From contig QKFK01000184.1 of the NCBI GenBank assembly GCA_003252195.1, positions 1 through 11,151 of the forward strand: 11,151 nt of DNA, given 5' to 3'. Below, one piece after another: positions 1-6,652 of this stretch. Numbering within the stretch: the stretch's first letter is position 1; the number at the start of each line of letters is the position of its first letter. The notes beneath the pieces were generated by a model. It made no database searches. It was not told the origin of the DNA and was given only the letters and a program-made list of their open reading frames with translations. Source of the stretch: Rhodospirillales bacterium. Lineage in GTDB: Bacteria > Pseudomonadota > Alphaproteobacteria > QKFK01 > SZUA-500. A program made the translations under genes and the position numbers.

Positions 1-1778
1 TTTCTAATTGCATTAGAATTTTCATTAGTAACATAGCTTTCAACATTAGCGTATAAAGGCTTATCTTCTTCCATAAACTTTTCTGAAGTATCTTTTGTGT
101 TTAATAATTCAGCAATAGTAGCGCGGTCGTTGGCTGTACCTTCATCTAGCTTAGCAGAAATAATTCCTGCTGTTTTTGCGGCTTCAAGCAACTGTTTGAA
201 CAAGTTTACTTTTCCCCTGCGGGCAGCAGTTTCTTCAATGTCAGATATAATTGACTGACACAAGTTAGAACCAAAGTTTTCAGCTAAATCATCAACCTTG
301 GTTGGAATAGGAGGGGCTACTGACCAGTCATCTTCTAGGTCAAATCCGCTGCTTTCTGATGAAGTTGATACTTTTGGCATGTTAAGGAATGCTTCGTTAA
401 CATGTTTTAAGACTGTGCTCATACCAAAGCCGAGTTCTTTTTTGTAATCTTCATCAACTTCAGAAGATAAATCACCAGTAACTTTTGCTGGATTAGTCAA
501 ATCATCCCATGATTTATAGAAGTCAGATAATCTATCAGAAACTTCAATTATATTCTTCCAGTTCTTAAGTAAATCTTTTTTAATCGTGCTAGAGTTTTTG
601 ATCTCTTCTTCTGTTTTACCTAAGTCATATATTCTTTCTAAGAACTTTGTGAAACCTTTTGGGTTCTCGTCCCATTTTTCTTTATTTGAGTAATAAAGAG
701 TTGAAACAGGAACTCCACACAAAGCCTGAGAAATACGGTGTTGGAAGTCCATTTTATCTGGGCGAGGCAAAAACTCTGGTTGCAAACGTCTGTATAAAGA
801 TTCTGACAAACCATGAGTTGCAGAGCCATCTTCACTTTCGTTACCAGCAACGGTAATAAAGAAGCCTTTAGGTGTTTTTGCAGGGTCAAAAGTAAATGAC
901 AATCCGCCACCACCAGTAACTGTGTGGCTATGTTTGATTTCACCTGTGAAAATCTGCCATAAAACCTGCATCTTTCCTTCTGAGCCATCTTGAGATTTGT
1001 TAAACTCATCAAGAACTATTTCTCGGCCTTCTTCCCAAGCGCGGATAATAGGACCTTTGCGGCTTTTAATAACAAAAGCATCACCAGATGTTGAAATACC
1101 TTCATTTGCGGCAATGACGTTTAATTCTTTTGCTAAGTTAGTAAGCTTGTCTTTAGGCATTTTACTTGTAGAAGTCCAGTCGATAGATACTTTGCCATTT
1201 TCTTCGATAAAGATATCATTATTCTCAACTTCATCGCCTTTTTCATTTTTTGATGTATATGATAGCAAAGACTTCAATGAAGCTAAGGAAGCTGGGTTGA
1301 TTGTTCCTTCAGCGATTTTGGTTTCAAGCTTTTTGAAAATACTTTTATCTGCGTCTGTATCTAAAACTGTTTCAAACAACAATTCTTCTAAGTTCATACC
1401 GCCACAGTCTACAACAATTGGTCCGCGAGGGTCACGGGCTTTACCAATTAAAGAAGGCATAAAGGTTTTACCAACACCAGGAGGACCGAAGAATGCTTGA
1501 ACTTTACGGCTCGATGAGTCACCTCTTCTTTCTATAGCTTTATAGAAAGTGCGGAGCATACTTGGAGAAGGCATGTTACGATAAAAATCACCCATCACTT
1601 GGTCATAAGGACGAGCTGATGAGAAAATAAGCGGATCTTCTAACAACCCAAGGGTAGGGTTAAGCAAAACCTCTTTACCATCGACATATACAATGTCGCT
1701 AGGTATCATCATTGGGTATGGTCTGCCTTTTACACCAACTGGTATAGGAGCATATTTTTCATCTAAAGTTTTATCCAT
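1..1778 (-). CDS. MoxR/CobS-like AAA+ ATPase, C-terminus cut by window edge
   Basis: The reading frame is open from ATG at 1778 to the left edge, giving 592 codons without a stop, so the C-terminus is missing. An AAA+ core is clear: Walker A GPPGVGKT at residues 98-105, Walker B IVLDE at 254-258 followed by FN, a sensor-1-like FFITVAGN ending at N313, and paired arginines R330/R331 after SESLY, placed like the arginine finger of MoxR proteins. The start is supported by GAGGG 7 nt upstream. It lies 26 nt downstream of the VWA gene on the same strand, so the two are probably co-transcribed. MoxR-type ATPases typically work with a VWA partner to remodel or metallate a target, and that role is inferred here. 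Oddities are roughly 150 residues between Walker A and B, more than usual for the family, and a long helical C-terminal part beyond residue 380. No signal peptide is seen, so it is probably cytoplasmic. Confidence 0.88.
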   Translation of the reverse strand, partial: MDKTLDEKYAPIPVGVKGRPYPMMIPSDIVYVDGKEVLLNPTLGLLEDPLIFSSARPYDQVMGDFYRNMPSPSMLRTFYKAIERRGDSSSRKVQAFFGPPGVGKTFMPSLIGKARDPRGPIVVDCGGMNLEELLFETVLDTDADKSIFKKLETKIAEGTINPASLASLKSLLSYTSKNEKGDEVENNDIFIEENGKVSIDWTSTSKMPKDKLTNLAKELNVIAANEGISTSGDAFVIKSRKGPIIRAWEEGREIVLDEFNKSQDGSEGKMQVLWQIFTGEIKHSHTVTGGGGLSFTFDPAKTPKGFFITVAGNESEDGSATHGLSESLYRRLQPEFLPRPDKMDFQHRISQALCGVPVSTLYYSNKEKWDENPKGFTKFLERIYDLGKTEEEIKNSSTIKKDLLKNWKNIIEVSDRLSDFYKSWDDLTNPAKVTGDLSSEVDEDYKKELGFGMSTVLKHVNEAFLNMPKVSTSSESSGFDLEDDWSVAPPIPTKVDDLAENFGSNLCQSIISDIEETAARRGKVNLFKQLLEAAKTAGIISAKLDEGTANDRATIAELLNTKDTSEKFMEEDKPLYANVESYVTNENSNAIR

Positions 1779-1804
1779 GTCTTTTCCCTCTTTTTAATAA
1801 ACTC

Positions 1805-4552
1805 TTATCTATGGTTGCTATCTATAATCTTACTTACTAAACTTGTTTTGTTTTTCGCTTGTTTGTTTTGTTGCATAGTATTTAGTGCTTTTATCATTCC
1901 TGCTTTCTTTTTGGCAGCTGGTTTGGCAATAAAGCTTTTTTGAGAGCGAATTCTAGTAATCATCGCACCTAAGAAATCATCAACAAAACGTTCTGGAACA
2001 AATCCTCTGGTAACACTAATGTCTTTATCACGCTTGTTTTGCTCCGCAGCTTCTTGGATAACATCTTCCATTTCTGTCTTCTTGTTGTTAATAATAGCAA
2101 CATCAAGGGTTATGTCATCACATTCTTTAAACATAGTAGATATGTTCTTTTGAGCTTCTGCGTTATCGGCAATGTCACCATCTGATACGTACAATATATG
2201 TGTTTTACCAAGTGGTTTTTTAGCATCTGTTCTTCTGTTAGCAAGGACTTCGGCTGTTTTTTCTAATGATGGAGCCATGTCTGTGCCACTATTTAAGCCT
2301 GCATAAGCACCTGCAATGCGTTCGCCAACTTCTTTAGGGTTGTCACCTGGTGAAGATATTATAATAGGGTTCTTGTGTCCCCACATACCAATATAAGTAT
2401 TAATATTCAAATCTTTTGTGGCTTCATATAATATAGATGCCGCCTGCACAGCAGAGTGTAATGGCTTAGGGTCGCCAGATGTCATCGAGCCAGAACCATC
2501 AATCCATACAACCAAATCTATTGTTGTAGGTTCTGTTTTAGTGTTATCGATGTTAAACATCTTGTAATCATCTTTAGTAACTTTTTGCCCAAGTTTTTTC
2601 TTGCGTAATAATGCTCTATGCGCATCAGTGGAAAAACGTTTTAATGAACCATCTGGAGGTAAAAACTCTTTTTGGTTAGAGCGTTTGGCCACAGTGCGTA
2701 ATTGATGCTCTTGAACTTTTTCAAACATACGTTTGATTTTAGCAATTTCTGCTTGGTATTGTACAACTGCTTTTTCGTAATCTTTCCAATCACCAACAGG
2801 GAGGGCCTCGCGTCCTTGCATGCCACTAATAGGCTGAGCAGAACCTCCTTCTTCAGCATCTTTTAATCTGTCTTTTAGCTTTTCTTTATTGGTTTTCTTA
2901 TCTTCGTCTTTTTTTGCGTCGTCCTTAAGGTCTTTTAATGATTTGCCTTTTTTCTTGTCTTTATTGTCTTCATTTCCATCGTCATTAGAATTGTTGTCTT
3001 CTTTACCCTTGTCGCCGTCGCCATTTTCATCGCCAGAGCTTGAGTCAGAGCCATCTTCGTTGCCGTTAGAATTATCGTTACTATCGTTGCCTTCGTTAGA
3101 ATCATCATTGATGTCGTCGTTACCAGAGCCTCCGCCACTGTTGTCCGAATCTTGTGGTAAGCCGTCATTGCTGTCGCCGTCTTGAGCTTTGTCTGCTTCT
3201 TTATCAAGATTTTCTTCAAATTCTTTCATTAGCTCAGGAAGAAGGTCTGTTACATAGTCATTCCATATGTTGTCAACCATTTCGCAACGCTGGTCAGCAA
3301 GCTTTAAAAGAATGTTGTTGTAATAATCTTTGCCTTGAGCTTTTTCAATGCGGTTTAAATATAATTCTGGTTGTAGCCAACCAATGCTGTGTGGACGGTT
3401 TTCAGTCATTTTACCGTCGCATGCATCTAATAAATCGGCAAAAGTTTTTCCGCTACTTTTTCCAAGTTGCTCGACAATATCAATGTCAATGCCAATTTCT
3501 TTCCAGTCTTCAGGGGTGTTTCTGAACATGCCATTATTGCAGAAGAAGGCAAGATTAGCTGCGCCACATAACTGATTAAATCTAGCTTCAGCACTTTGTT
3601 GGTTTTTGTTCTCGCCCCAACCTTCAATCGGTTTGTCGTTTTCACCTGGCTTGCCAGCAGATTTATCTTCGACTTTTTGTAACCCAACGCCTTGAATGAT
3701 TGTTTCGAGTGTGTTGAGTGAAGGACCATGGTCTTGGTATGATTTTTTACCATGCACGACCGCATAACGGTTAACACAACAATCTTCTGCTGAGTTAAAT
3801 AATCTGTGTCGTAAATTAGCTTCAAAATTTAGCTTGGCATAAGCTTTTGATTCTTCTTTGGTTGCTTTGCGTTTTTCTGCCTTAACCTTAGCTTTAAGAG
3901 CTGCTTTTTCTTCTTTGATGCGTTTCATCTCAGGAGTTACAGTTCTAGTTAACTCTGCGTGTCCGAGTTCATGGTAGGCAACACTTCTTGAATGTTCAAA
4001 GCCAATTAAAAGAGTGTACATAAAATCTAAATTTACAGCATTTTTATCTGGAGAAAAATAAAACCAACTTTCAGGAGTTCCCCAGTTGAGCTCTGTTGAG
4101 TCATTAGTCATTTTACTATCTAAGTGGCGAGCAAAGTTGCTCATTTCGTTAACGGCTCTGTCAGATTCTGTTAATGCTTCCCATAATGGGGTGTCACCTA
4201 GTTTCTTAGCTTGTAAATGCTCTGGCCAAGTTTCAATGGTTTTAGGGTTTGCTTTTAAGAATGCAATTGCTGATGCCCAAATTAATTGGTTCGCAGGTGT
4301 TGTAATATCGGGGGATAAACTACGGCCAGCTTTATCAATAACCTCACCATTAATTACTGCATTTCTAATTTTATCTATTTCATTATATGTTGTTGTAGAA
4401 TCTACTTCGTTGGCAACAGAAGCCATAAACATTTCTAACTCAGGGAGAGAAAATGGTCCGCTGTTCTTTGATCTAATACGGTGATAAAGAGCCACACGCT
4501 TTTTTAAAAGCGGTAGTTCTAATCTCTTCTGTAATAAGCTCATATCAGACAC
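1805..4552 (-). CDS. HExxH metallopeptidase-like and VWA domain protein, CobT-like partner of the AAA+ ATPase
   Basis: This 915-residue protein has four visible parts. Residues 1-440 hold a zincin-like region with HELGH at 194-198 and, after a charged helix (about 206-243), NSAEDCCVN at 253-261, where E256 or D257 could be the third metal ligand. Residues about 447-565 are a low-complexity Asp/Asn/Ser/Gly then Lys linker. Residues about 677-870 form a VWA domain with a complete MIDAS: D685-G-S687-G-S689, T757 and D791. The tail (876-915) is basic. The architecture recalls DUF2201-type and CobT-like proteins; the acidic linker before a VWA domain also recalls CobT and magnesium-chelatase D subunits. 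The start is taken as GTG at 4552 because GGGGGA lies 10 nt upstream; an ATG three codons in is possible but further from it. The AAA+ gene follows after 26 nt, the usual MoxR-VWA arrangement. No signal peptide is seen. Proteolytic activity and substrate are unknown. Confidence 0.88.
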   Translation of the reverse strand: MSDMSLLQKRLELPLLKKRVALYHRIRSKNSGPFSLPELEMFMASVANEVDSTTTYNEIDKIRNAVINGEVIDKAGRSLSPDITTPANQLIWASAIAFLKANPKTIETWPEHLQAKKLGDTPLWEALTESDRAVNEMSNFARHLDSKMTNDSTELNWGTPESWFYFSPDKNAVNLDFMYTLLIGFEHSRSVAYHELGHAELTRTVTPEMKRIKEEKAALKAKVKAEKRKATKEESKAYAKLNFEANLRHRLFNSAEDCCVNRYAVVHGKKSYQDHGPSLNTLETIIQGVGLQKVEDKSAGKPGENDKPIEGWGENKNQQSAEARFNQLCGAANLAFFCNNGMFRNTPEDWKEIGIDIDIVEQLGKSSGKTFADLLDACDGKMTENRPHSIGWLQPELYLNRIEKAQGKDYYNNILLKLADQRCEMVDNIWNDYVTDLLPELMKEFEENLDKEADKAQDGDSNDGLPQDSDNSGGGSGNDDINDDSNEGNDSNDNSNGNEDGSDSSSGDENGDGDKGKEDNNSNDDGNEDNKDKKKGKSLKDLKDDAKKDEDKKTNKEKLKDRLKDAEEGGSAQPISGMQGREALPVGDWKDYEKAVVQYQAEIAKIKRMFEKVQEHQLRTVAKRSNQKEFLPPDGSLKRFSTDAHRALLRKKKLGQKVTKDDYKMFNIDNTKTEPTTIDLVVWIDGSGSMTSGDPKPLHSAVQAASILYEATKDLNINTYIGMWGHKNPIIISSPGDNPKEVGERIAGAYAGLNSGTDMAPSLEKTAEVLANRRTDAKKPLGKTHILYVSDGDIADNAEAQKNISTMFKECDDITLDVAIINNKKTEMEDVIQEAAEQNKRDKDISVTRGFVPERFVDDFLGAMITRIRSQKSFIAKPAAKKKAGMIKALNTMQQNKQAKNKTSLVSKIIDSNHR

Positions 4553-4609
4553 TTAAATATATTCCCCCGAAGTCTTTATAATGCAATAAACCTATATTTA
4601 CTTATAACT

Positions 4610-4637
4610 ATAATAGTAGTTTGAGTTTTTCTTGCAA
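4610..4637 (-). promoter_or_regulatory. Probable sigma70-type promoter of the VWA/AAA+ operon
   Basis: On the minus strand TTGCAA (4637-4632) is followed after 16 nt by TATTAT (4615-4610); a one-base shift gives ATTATA with 17 nt. Transcription would begin near 4603, leaving a leader of about 50 nt before the GTG at 4552. The -35 box lies inside a perfect palindrome. It is assigned from spacing and consensus likeness only, in an AT-rich region where chance matches are common. Confidence 0.5.
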
Positions 4638-4641
4638 GAAA
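4628..4641. promoter_or_regulatory. 14-bp perfect palindrome, candidate operator
   Basis: TTTCTTGCAAGAAA reads the same on both strands and contains the -35 hexamer of the proposed minus-strand promoter, a position where a bound dimeric repressor would block RNA polymerase. An imperfect inverted repeat follows directly (GACA at 4647-4650 and TGTC at 4655-4658, with flanking T and A runs). No regulator gene is present in the window, so the binding protein is unknown. Confidence 0.4.
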
Positions 4642-4713
4642 TTTTTGACAAAAATGTCGAAAAAATGGTTTATTTTGTCTCTAATGATTAAATATTCTAA
4701 TTTAACAATATAT

Positions 4714-4804
4714 TATAATGCTGTTTGTGTGAGATGCTTTTCACAAAAGTTTGGTATCTGATAATAAAAAGTAACTTGTTTTATATGGTCAATATTATTA
4801 TCCT
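4714..4804 (+). promoter_or_regulatory. Candidate kdgK-eda promoter region with inverted repeat
   Basis: Two plus-strand candidates are visible. One is a perfect TATAAT at 4714-4719 lacking a good -35 box. The other is TTGTTT (4776-4781), 17 nt, then TATCCT (4799-4804), which starts closer to the gene. Between them TTTGTG (4724-4729) and CACAAA (4742-4747) form inverted arms. Read as TGTGA and TCACA they are 8 nt apart, not the 6 of a canonical CRP site. TTGGTAT at 4751-4757 resembles half of the TTGGTATACCAA operators bound by GntR-family hexuronate regulators. The assignments are tentative. Confidence 0.3.
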
Positions 4805-4838
4805 TCTATCACATTAATTGAAAGATATAGGTATTAAC

Positions 4839-5774
4839 ATGAATCTTTTTAAATCAGACGATAAAGTGATATCCATTGGTGAATGTATGGTCGAGCTTAA
4901 AAAAGCTGGAGATTTATTCGCTATGGCTTTTAGCGGTGATACCCTCAATATGGCAGTTTATGCCTCAAGATTGGGTGCTAATGTTGAGTATCTAACAGCA
5001 TTGGGTGATGATAAATATAGCTCAATGATGCAAGGAGTATGGGATGAAGAGGGTGTTAAACACTCTAATTGTGTAATAGCTAAAAATAGAACCCCAGGTC
5101 TTTATATGATAGATGTCGATTCTAAGGGCGAAAGAAGTTTTTATTATTGGCGCTCTAATTCACCTGCAAGAGAATTATTCGAAATTGGTGACGCTGCTGA
5201 TTTGGAAAAAACAATTTGTGAATTTAATATAATTTACTTATCTGGTATTACATTGTCGTTATATTCAGATAACTCATTAGATGTTTTTTATAACATCCTT
5301 AATAAAGCCAAACAAAAAGGGGCTCAAATAGTATTTGATGGTAACTTCCGCCCTAAAGGTTGGCCTGATATTGAAAAAGCACGCAAAGTATTTGAGAAGT
5401 TTTTGTCTATATCTGATGTGGTAATGCCGACCTATGATGATGAAGTTATGCTGTTTGGTGATAGCTCTATTGCTAGTTGTATTTCTCGTATAAAAAGGTA
5501 TAATCCGAAAGAAATAGTGGTTAAAAATGGACCAGATGGTTGTTATATATGGCAAGAAAGCTTGGGTGATGTGGTGACAAAAGTTGATGTTCCATATACC
5601 GTAGAGCCAATTGATACATGTGCTGCTGGTGATTCATTTAATGGGTCGTATTTAGCTTCAAGAATAAATGGGCTAGAAGTAAAAGAAGCAGCTTTAGTCG
5701 CGCACAAGGTTGCAGGTGAGGTAATAAAATATCCTGGTGCTATTATAGCAAAAGATGTTATGCCGAAATTATAG
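4839..5774 (+). CDS. kdgK: 2-keto-3-deoxygluconate kinase (PfkB family)
   Basis: This cytoplasmic enzyme phosphorylates 2-keto-3-deoxygluconate with ATP to give KDPG, the substrate of the next gene's product. The 311-residue protein matches the KdgK branch of PfkB sugar kinases along its length: ISIGECMVEL near the N-terminus, SGDTLNMAVY at 32-41, GLYMID at 87-92, YYWRSNSPAR at 102-111, DGNFRPKGW at 167-175, and PfkB signature 2, DTCAAGD, at 259-265, whose D265 is the expected catalytic base. It ends in GAIIAKDVMPKL, close to the C-terminus of E. coli KdgK. I chose ATG 4839 because AGG lies 7 nt upstream and the family's N-terminus then aligns; a TTG at 4818 would add seven residues with no support. 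It is followed by eda after 22 nt. Substrate specificity rests on family likeness, and the presence of eda beside it supports the call strongly. Confidence 0.92.
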   Translation: MNLFKSDDKVISIGECMVELKKAGDLFAMAFSGDTLNMAVYASRLGANVEYLTALGDDKYSSMMQGVWDEEGVKHSNCVIAKNRTPGLYMIDVDSKGERSFYYWRSNSPARELFEIGDAADLEKTICEFNIIYLSGITLSLYSDNSLDVFYNILNKAKQKGAQIVFDGNFRPKGWPDIEKARKVFEKFLSISDVVMPTYDDEVMLFGDSSIASCISRIKRYNPKEIVVKNGPDGCYIWQESLGDVVTKVDVPYTVEPIDTCAAGDSFNGSYLASRINGLEVKEAALVAHKVAGEVIKYPGAIIAKDVMPKL

Positions 5775-5796
5775 AGATTTTAAGGAGTTTTTTTCT

Positions 5797-6423
5797 ATGA
5801 ATTGTACCCGAAAAATATTGAATGGTAACAGAGTTATCCCAGTTGTGGTGATAAATGATAAAGAAGATGTTTTGCCAATCGCTGAATCTTTGCTTAAAGG
5901 TGGCGTTTCTATAATTGAAATTACCTTGCGTAGTGAATGTGCTTTATCTGCAATTGAAACAGTTGCGAAAGAATTGCCCGAGATGAAAGTTGGTGCTGGT
6001 ACAGTGCTTTCTCCAAAGCAATATGAAGATGCTGTTAACGCTGGATCAAAATTTATTGTAAGCCCTGGTTTAACTGATGAATTAGCTATTGAGTCAAAAA
6101 AACATCCATTAAAGTTTATTCCTGGGGTTGCAACTCCATCTGAGATTATAAAAGCTACTCAAATTCACGGTTTTAGTTTCTTGAAGCTTTTCCCAGCAGA
6201 AATTTTTGGTGGGTTAAAGGCTCTTAAAGCTTATCAATCTGTGTTTCAAGATGTTTGCTTTTGCCCTACAGGTGGTGTTGTTGCCTCTAATTATTTAGAG
6301 TACTTGGCTTTACCTAATGTTGCTTGTGTTGGTGGCTCATGGATCGTTCCTAATGAGGCTATAAGAGATAAAGATTGGGAAATTATTTATAAAATGGCTA
6401 AGAGCGTTGCCATGAATATATAA
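5797..6423 (+). CDS. eda: KDPG aldolase (2-dehydro-3-deoxyphosphogluconate aldolase)
   Basis: This class I aldolase cleaves 2-keto-3-deoxy-6-phosphogluconate to pyruvate and glyceraldehyde-3-phosphate, the last step of both the Entner-Doudoroff pathway and hexuronate/KDG breakdown. The 208-residue length is normal for the family. Visible landmarks are IPVVVIN at 14-20, EITLRSECA at 41-49 with the conserved E41 and R45, GAGTVLSP at 66-73, SPGLTDEL at 89-96, FLKLFPAE at 128-135 where K130 is the Schiff-base lysine, and CPTGGV and GGSWIVP near the end. The start is ATG 5797 with AGGAG 9 nt upstream; an upstream in-frame ATG at 5755 overlaps kdgK and would add an unconserved stretch. It is the second gene of the kdgK-eda operon and is followed by a hairpin terminator. 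No 6-phosphogluconate dehydratase gene is in the window, so the pair probably serves KDG use. Confidence 0.95.
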   Translation: MNCTRKILNGNRVIPVVVINDKEDVLPIAESLLKGGVSIIEITLRSECALSAIETVAKELPEMKVGAGTVLSPKQYEDAVNAGSKFIVSPGLTDELAIESKKHPLKFIPGVATPSEIIKATQIHGFSFLKLFPAEIFGGLKALKAYQSVFQDVCFCPTGGVVASNYLEYLALPNVACVGGSWIVPNEAIRDKDWEIIYKMAKSVAMNI

Positions 6424-6437
6424 ATGATTAGAAAATG

Positions 6438-6476
6438 ACGGTGGTTTAAGGATTTTATCTTGACCACCGTTTTTTT
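6438..6476 (+). terminator. Intrinsic terminator of kdgK-eda
   Basis: ACGGTGGT (6438-6445) pairs perfectly with ACCACCGT (6463-6470), and a run of T (6470-6476) follows at once. The 17-nt loop can extend the stem through AAGGAT/ATCTT with one bulge. It starts 14 nt after the eda stop codon. Confidence 0.85.
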
Positions 6477-6488
6477 ATGGCTTAAATT
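6460..6488 (+). promoter_or_regulatory. Candidate upstream ileS promoter (leader transcript)
   Basis: TTGACC (6460-6465) is followed after 17 nt by TAAATT (6483-6488). A start near 6495 would place the isoleucine-rich leader ORF about 32 nt into the transcript. The -35 box overlaps the descending arm of the eda terminator, which is compact but possible. The call depends partly on the leader ORF needing an upstream promoter. Confidence 0.35.
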
Positions 6489-6526
6489 CTAGAGCATAAA
6501 TTAAATCCTTATAAAGGTTATGTTAA

Positions 6527-6577
6527 ATGTCAGATATAAGAAGCATTTCAATTATTATTTCTATTATTATCCCTTAG
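6527..6577 (+). CDS. Isoleucine-rich leader peptide upstream of ileS
   Basis: A 16-residue ORF, MSDIRSISIIISIIIP, starts at ATG 6527 with AAAGG (6513-6517) 9 nt upstream, and stops at TAG 6575-6577. Eight of its 16 residues are isoleucine, including two runs of three, encoded by ATA, ATT and ATC. It lies 113 nt ahead of the start of the isoleucyl-tRNA synthetase gene. Leader peptides rich in the cognate amino acid are known sensors in attenuation; pheM ahead of pheST is the synthetase precedent. A ribosome short of charged tRNA-Ile would stall in the runs and cover the hairpin that begins at the last Ile codon. The caution is that the region is an ATT-rich low-complexity stretch, so isoleucine bias could arise by chance; the ribosome-binding site and the match with the downstream gene argue against that. 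I know of no established family for it. Confidence 0.55.
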   Translation: MSDIRSISIIISIIIP

Positions 6578-6591
6578 GGGATTAGCTTTTT
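6569..6591 (+). promoter_or_regulatory. Small hairpin and T-run after the leader ORF, possible attenuator
   Basis: ATCCC (6569-6573) pairs with GGGAT (6578-6582) around a 4-nt loop, and TTTTT (6587-6591) follows after four bases. The hairpin contains the last Ile codon and the stop codon of the leader ORF, so a ribosome stalled in the Ile runs would prevent it forming. An alternative pairing exists between AATCCTT (6504-6510) and GGGGATT (6577-6583), using two G-U pairs. The stem is only 5 bp, weak for a factor-independent terminator. Confidence 0.35.
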
Positions 6592-6592
6592 A

Positions 6593-6621
6593 TTGACATA
6601 ACCATTACAGAATTCTAAAAA
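6593..6621 (+). promoter_or_regulatory. Candidate proximal ileS promoter
   Basis: A perfect TTGACA (6593-6598) is followed after 17 nt by TAAAAA (6616-6621). A transcript starting near 6628 would bypass the leader ORF and give a constitutive message with about 63 nt before ATG 6691. The -10 box is poor; TATAAC at 6634-6639 is another candidate but lacks a matching -35 box. Confidence 0.4.
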
Positions 6622-6642
6622 AATAATCAAAACTATAACAAT

Positions 6643-6652
6643 CCTAGCTAGG
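6643..6652. repeat. 10-bp perfect palindrome in the ileS 5' leader
   Basis: CCTAGCTAGG is self-complementary and carries two CTAG tetranucleotides. It lies between the proximal promoter candidate and the ileS ribosome-binding site. It could be an operator or simply a chance palindrome, and no function can be assigned. Confidence 0.35.

Noticed and set aside
997..1500. 167-codon plus-strand ORF
   Set aside because: It lies antisense to the AAA+ core including Walker A and B, so it is a shadow frame.
2889..3185. Ser/Leu/Pro-rich ORF on the plus strand inside the VWA gene
   Set aside because: It is the antisense reading of the repetitive acidic linker; the opposite frame has intact VWA and HExxH motifs.
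4728..4745. CRP binding site TGTGA/TCACA
   Set aside because: The spacer is 8 nt instead of 6, which breaks the required geometry; kept only as an inverted repeat.
4734..4817. 27-residue hydrophobic ORF ahead of kdgK
   Set aside because: It has no ribosome-binding site at proper spacing, and the composition fits chance translation of AT-rich DNA.
5755..5796. Longer start for eda at ATG 5755
   Set aside because: It overlaps the end of kdgK and adds residues absent from the family, while ATG 5797 has AGGAG at 9 nt.
6520..6585. Overlapping 21-residue ORF rich in Tyr and Phe in the ileS leader
   Set aside because: Its ATG is only 2 nt from the AAAGG site, which fits the Ile-rich ORF at 6527 far better, and aromatic codons have no link to ileS.
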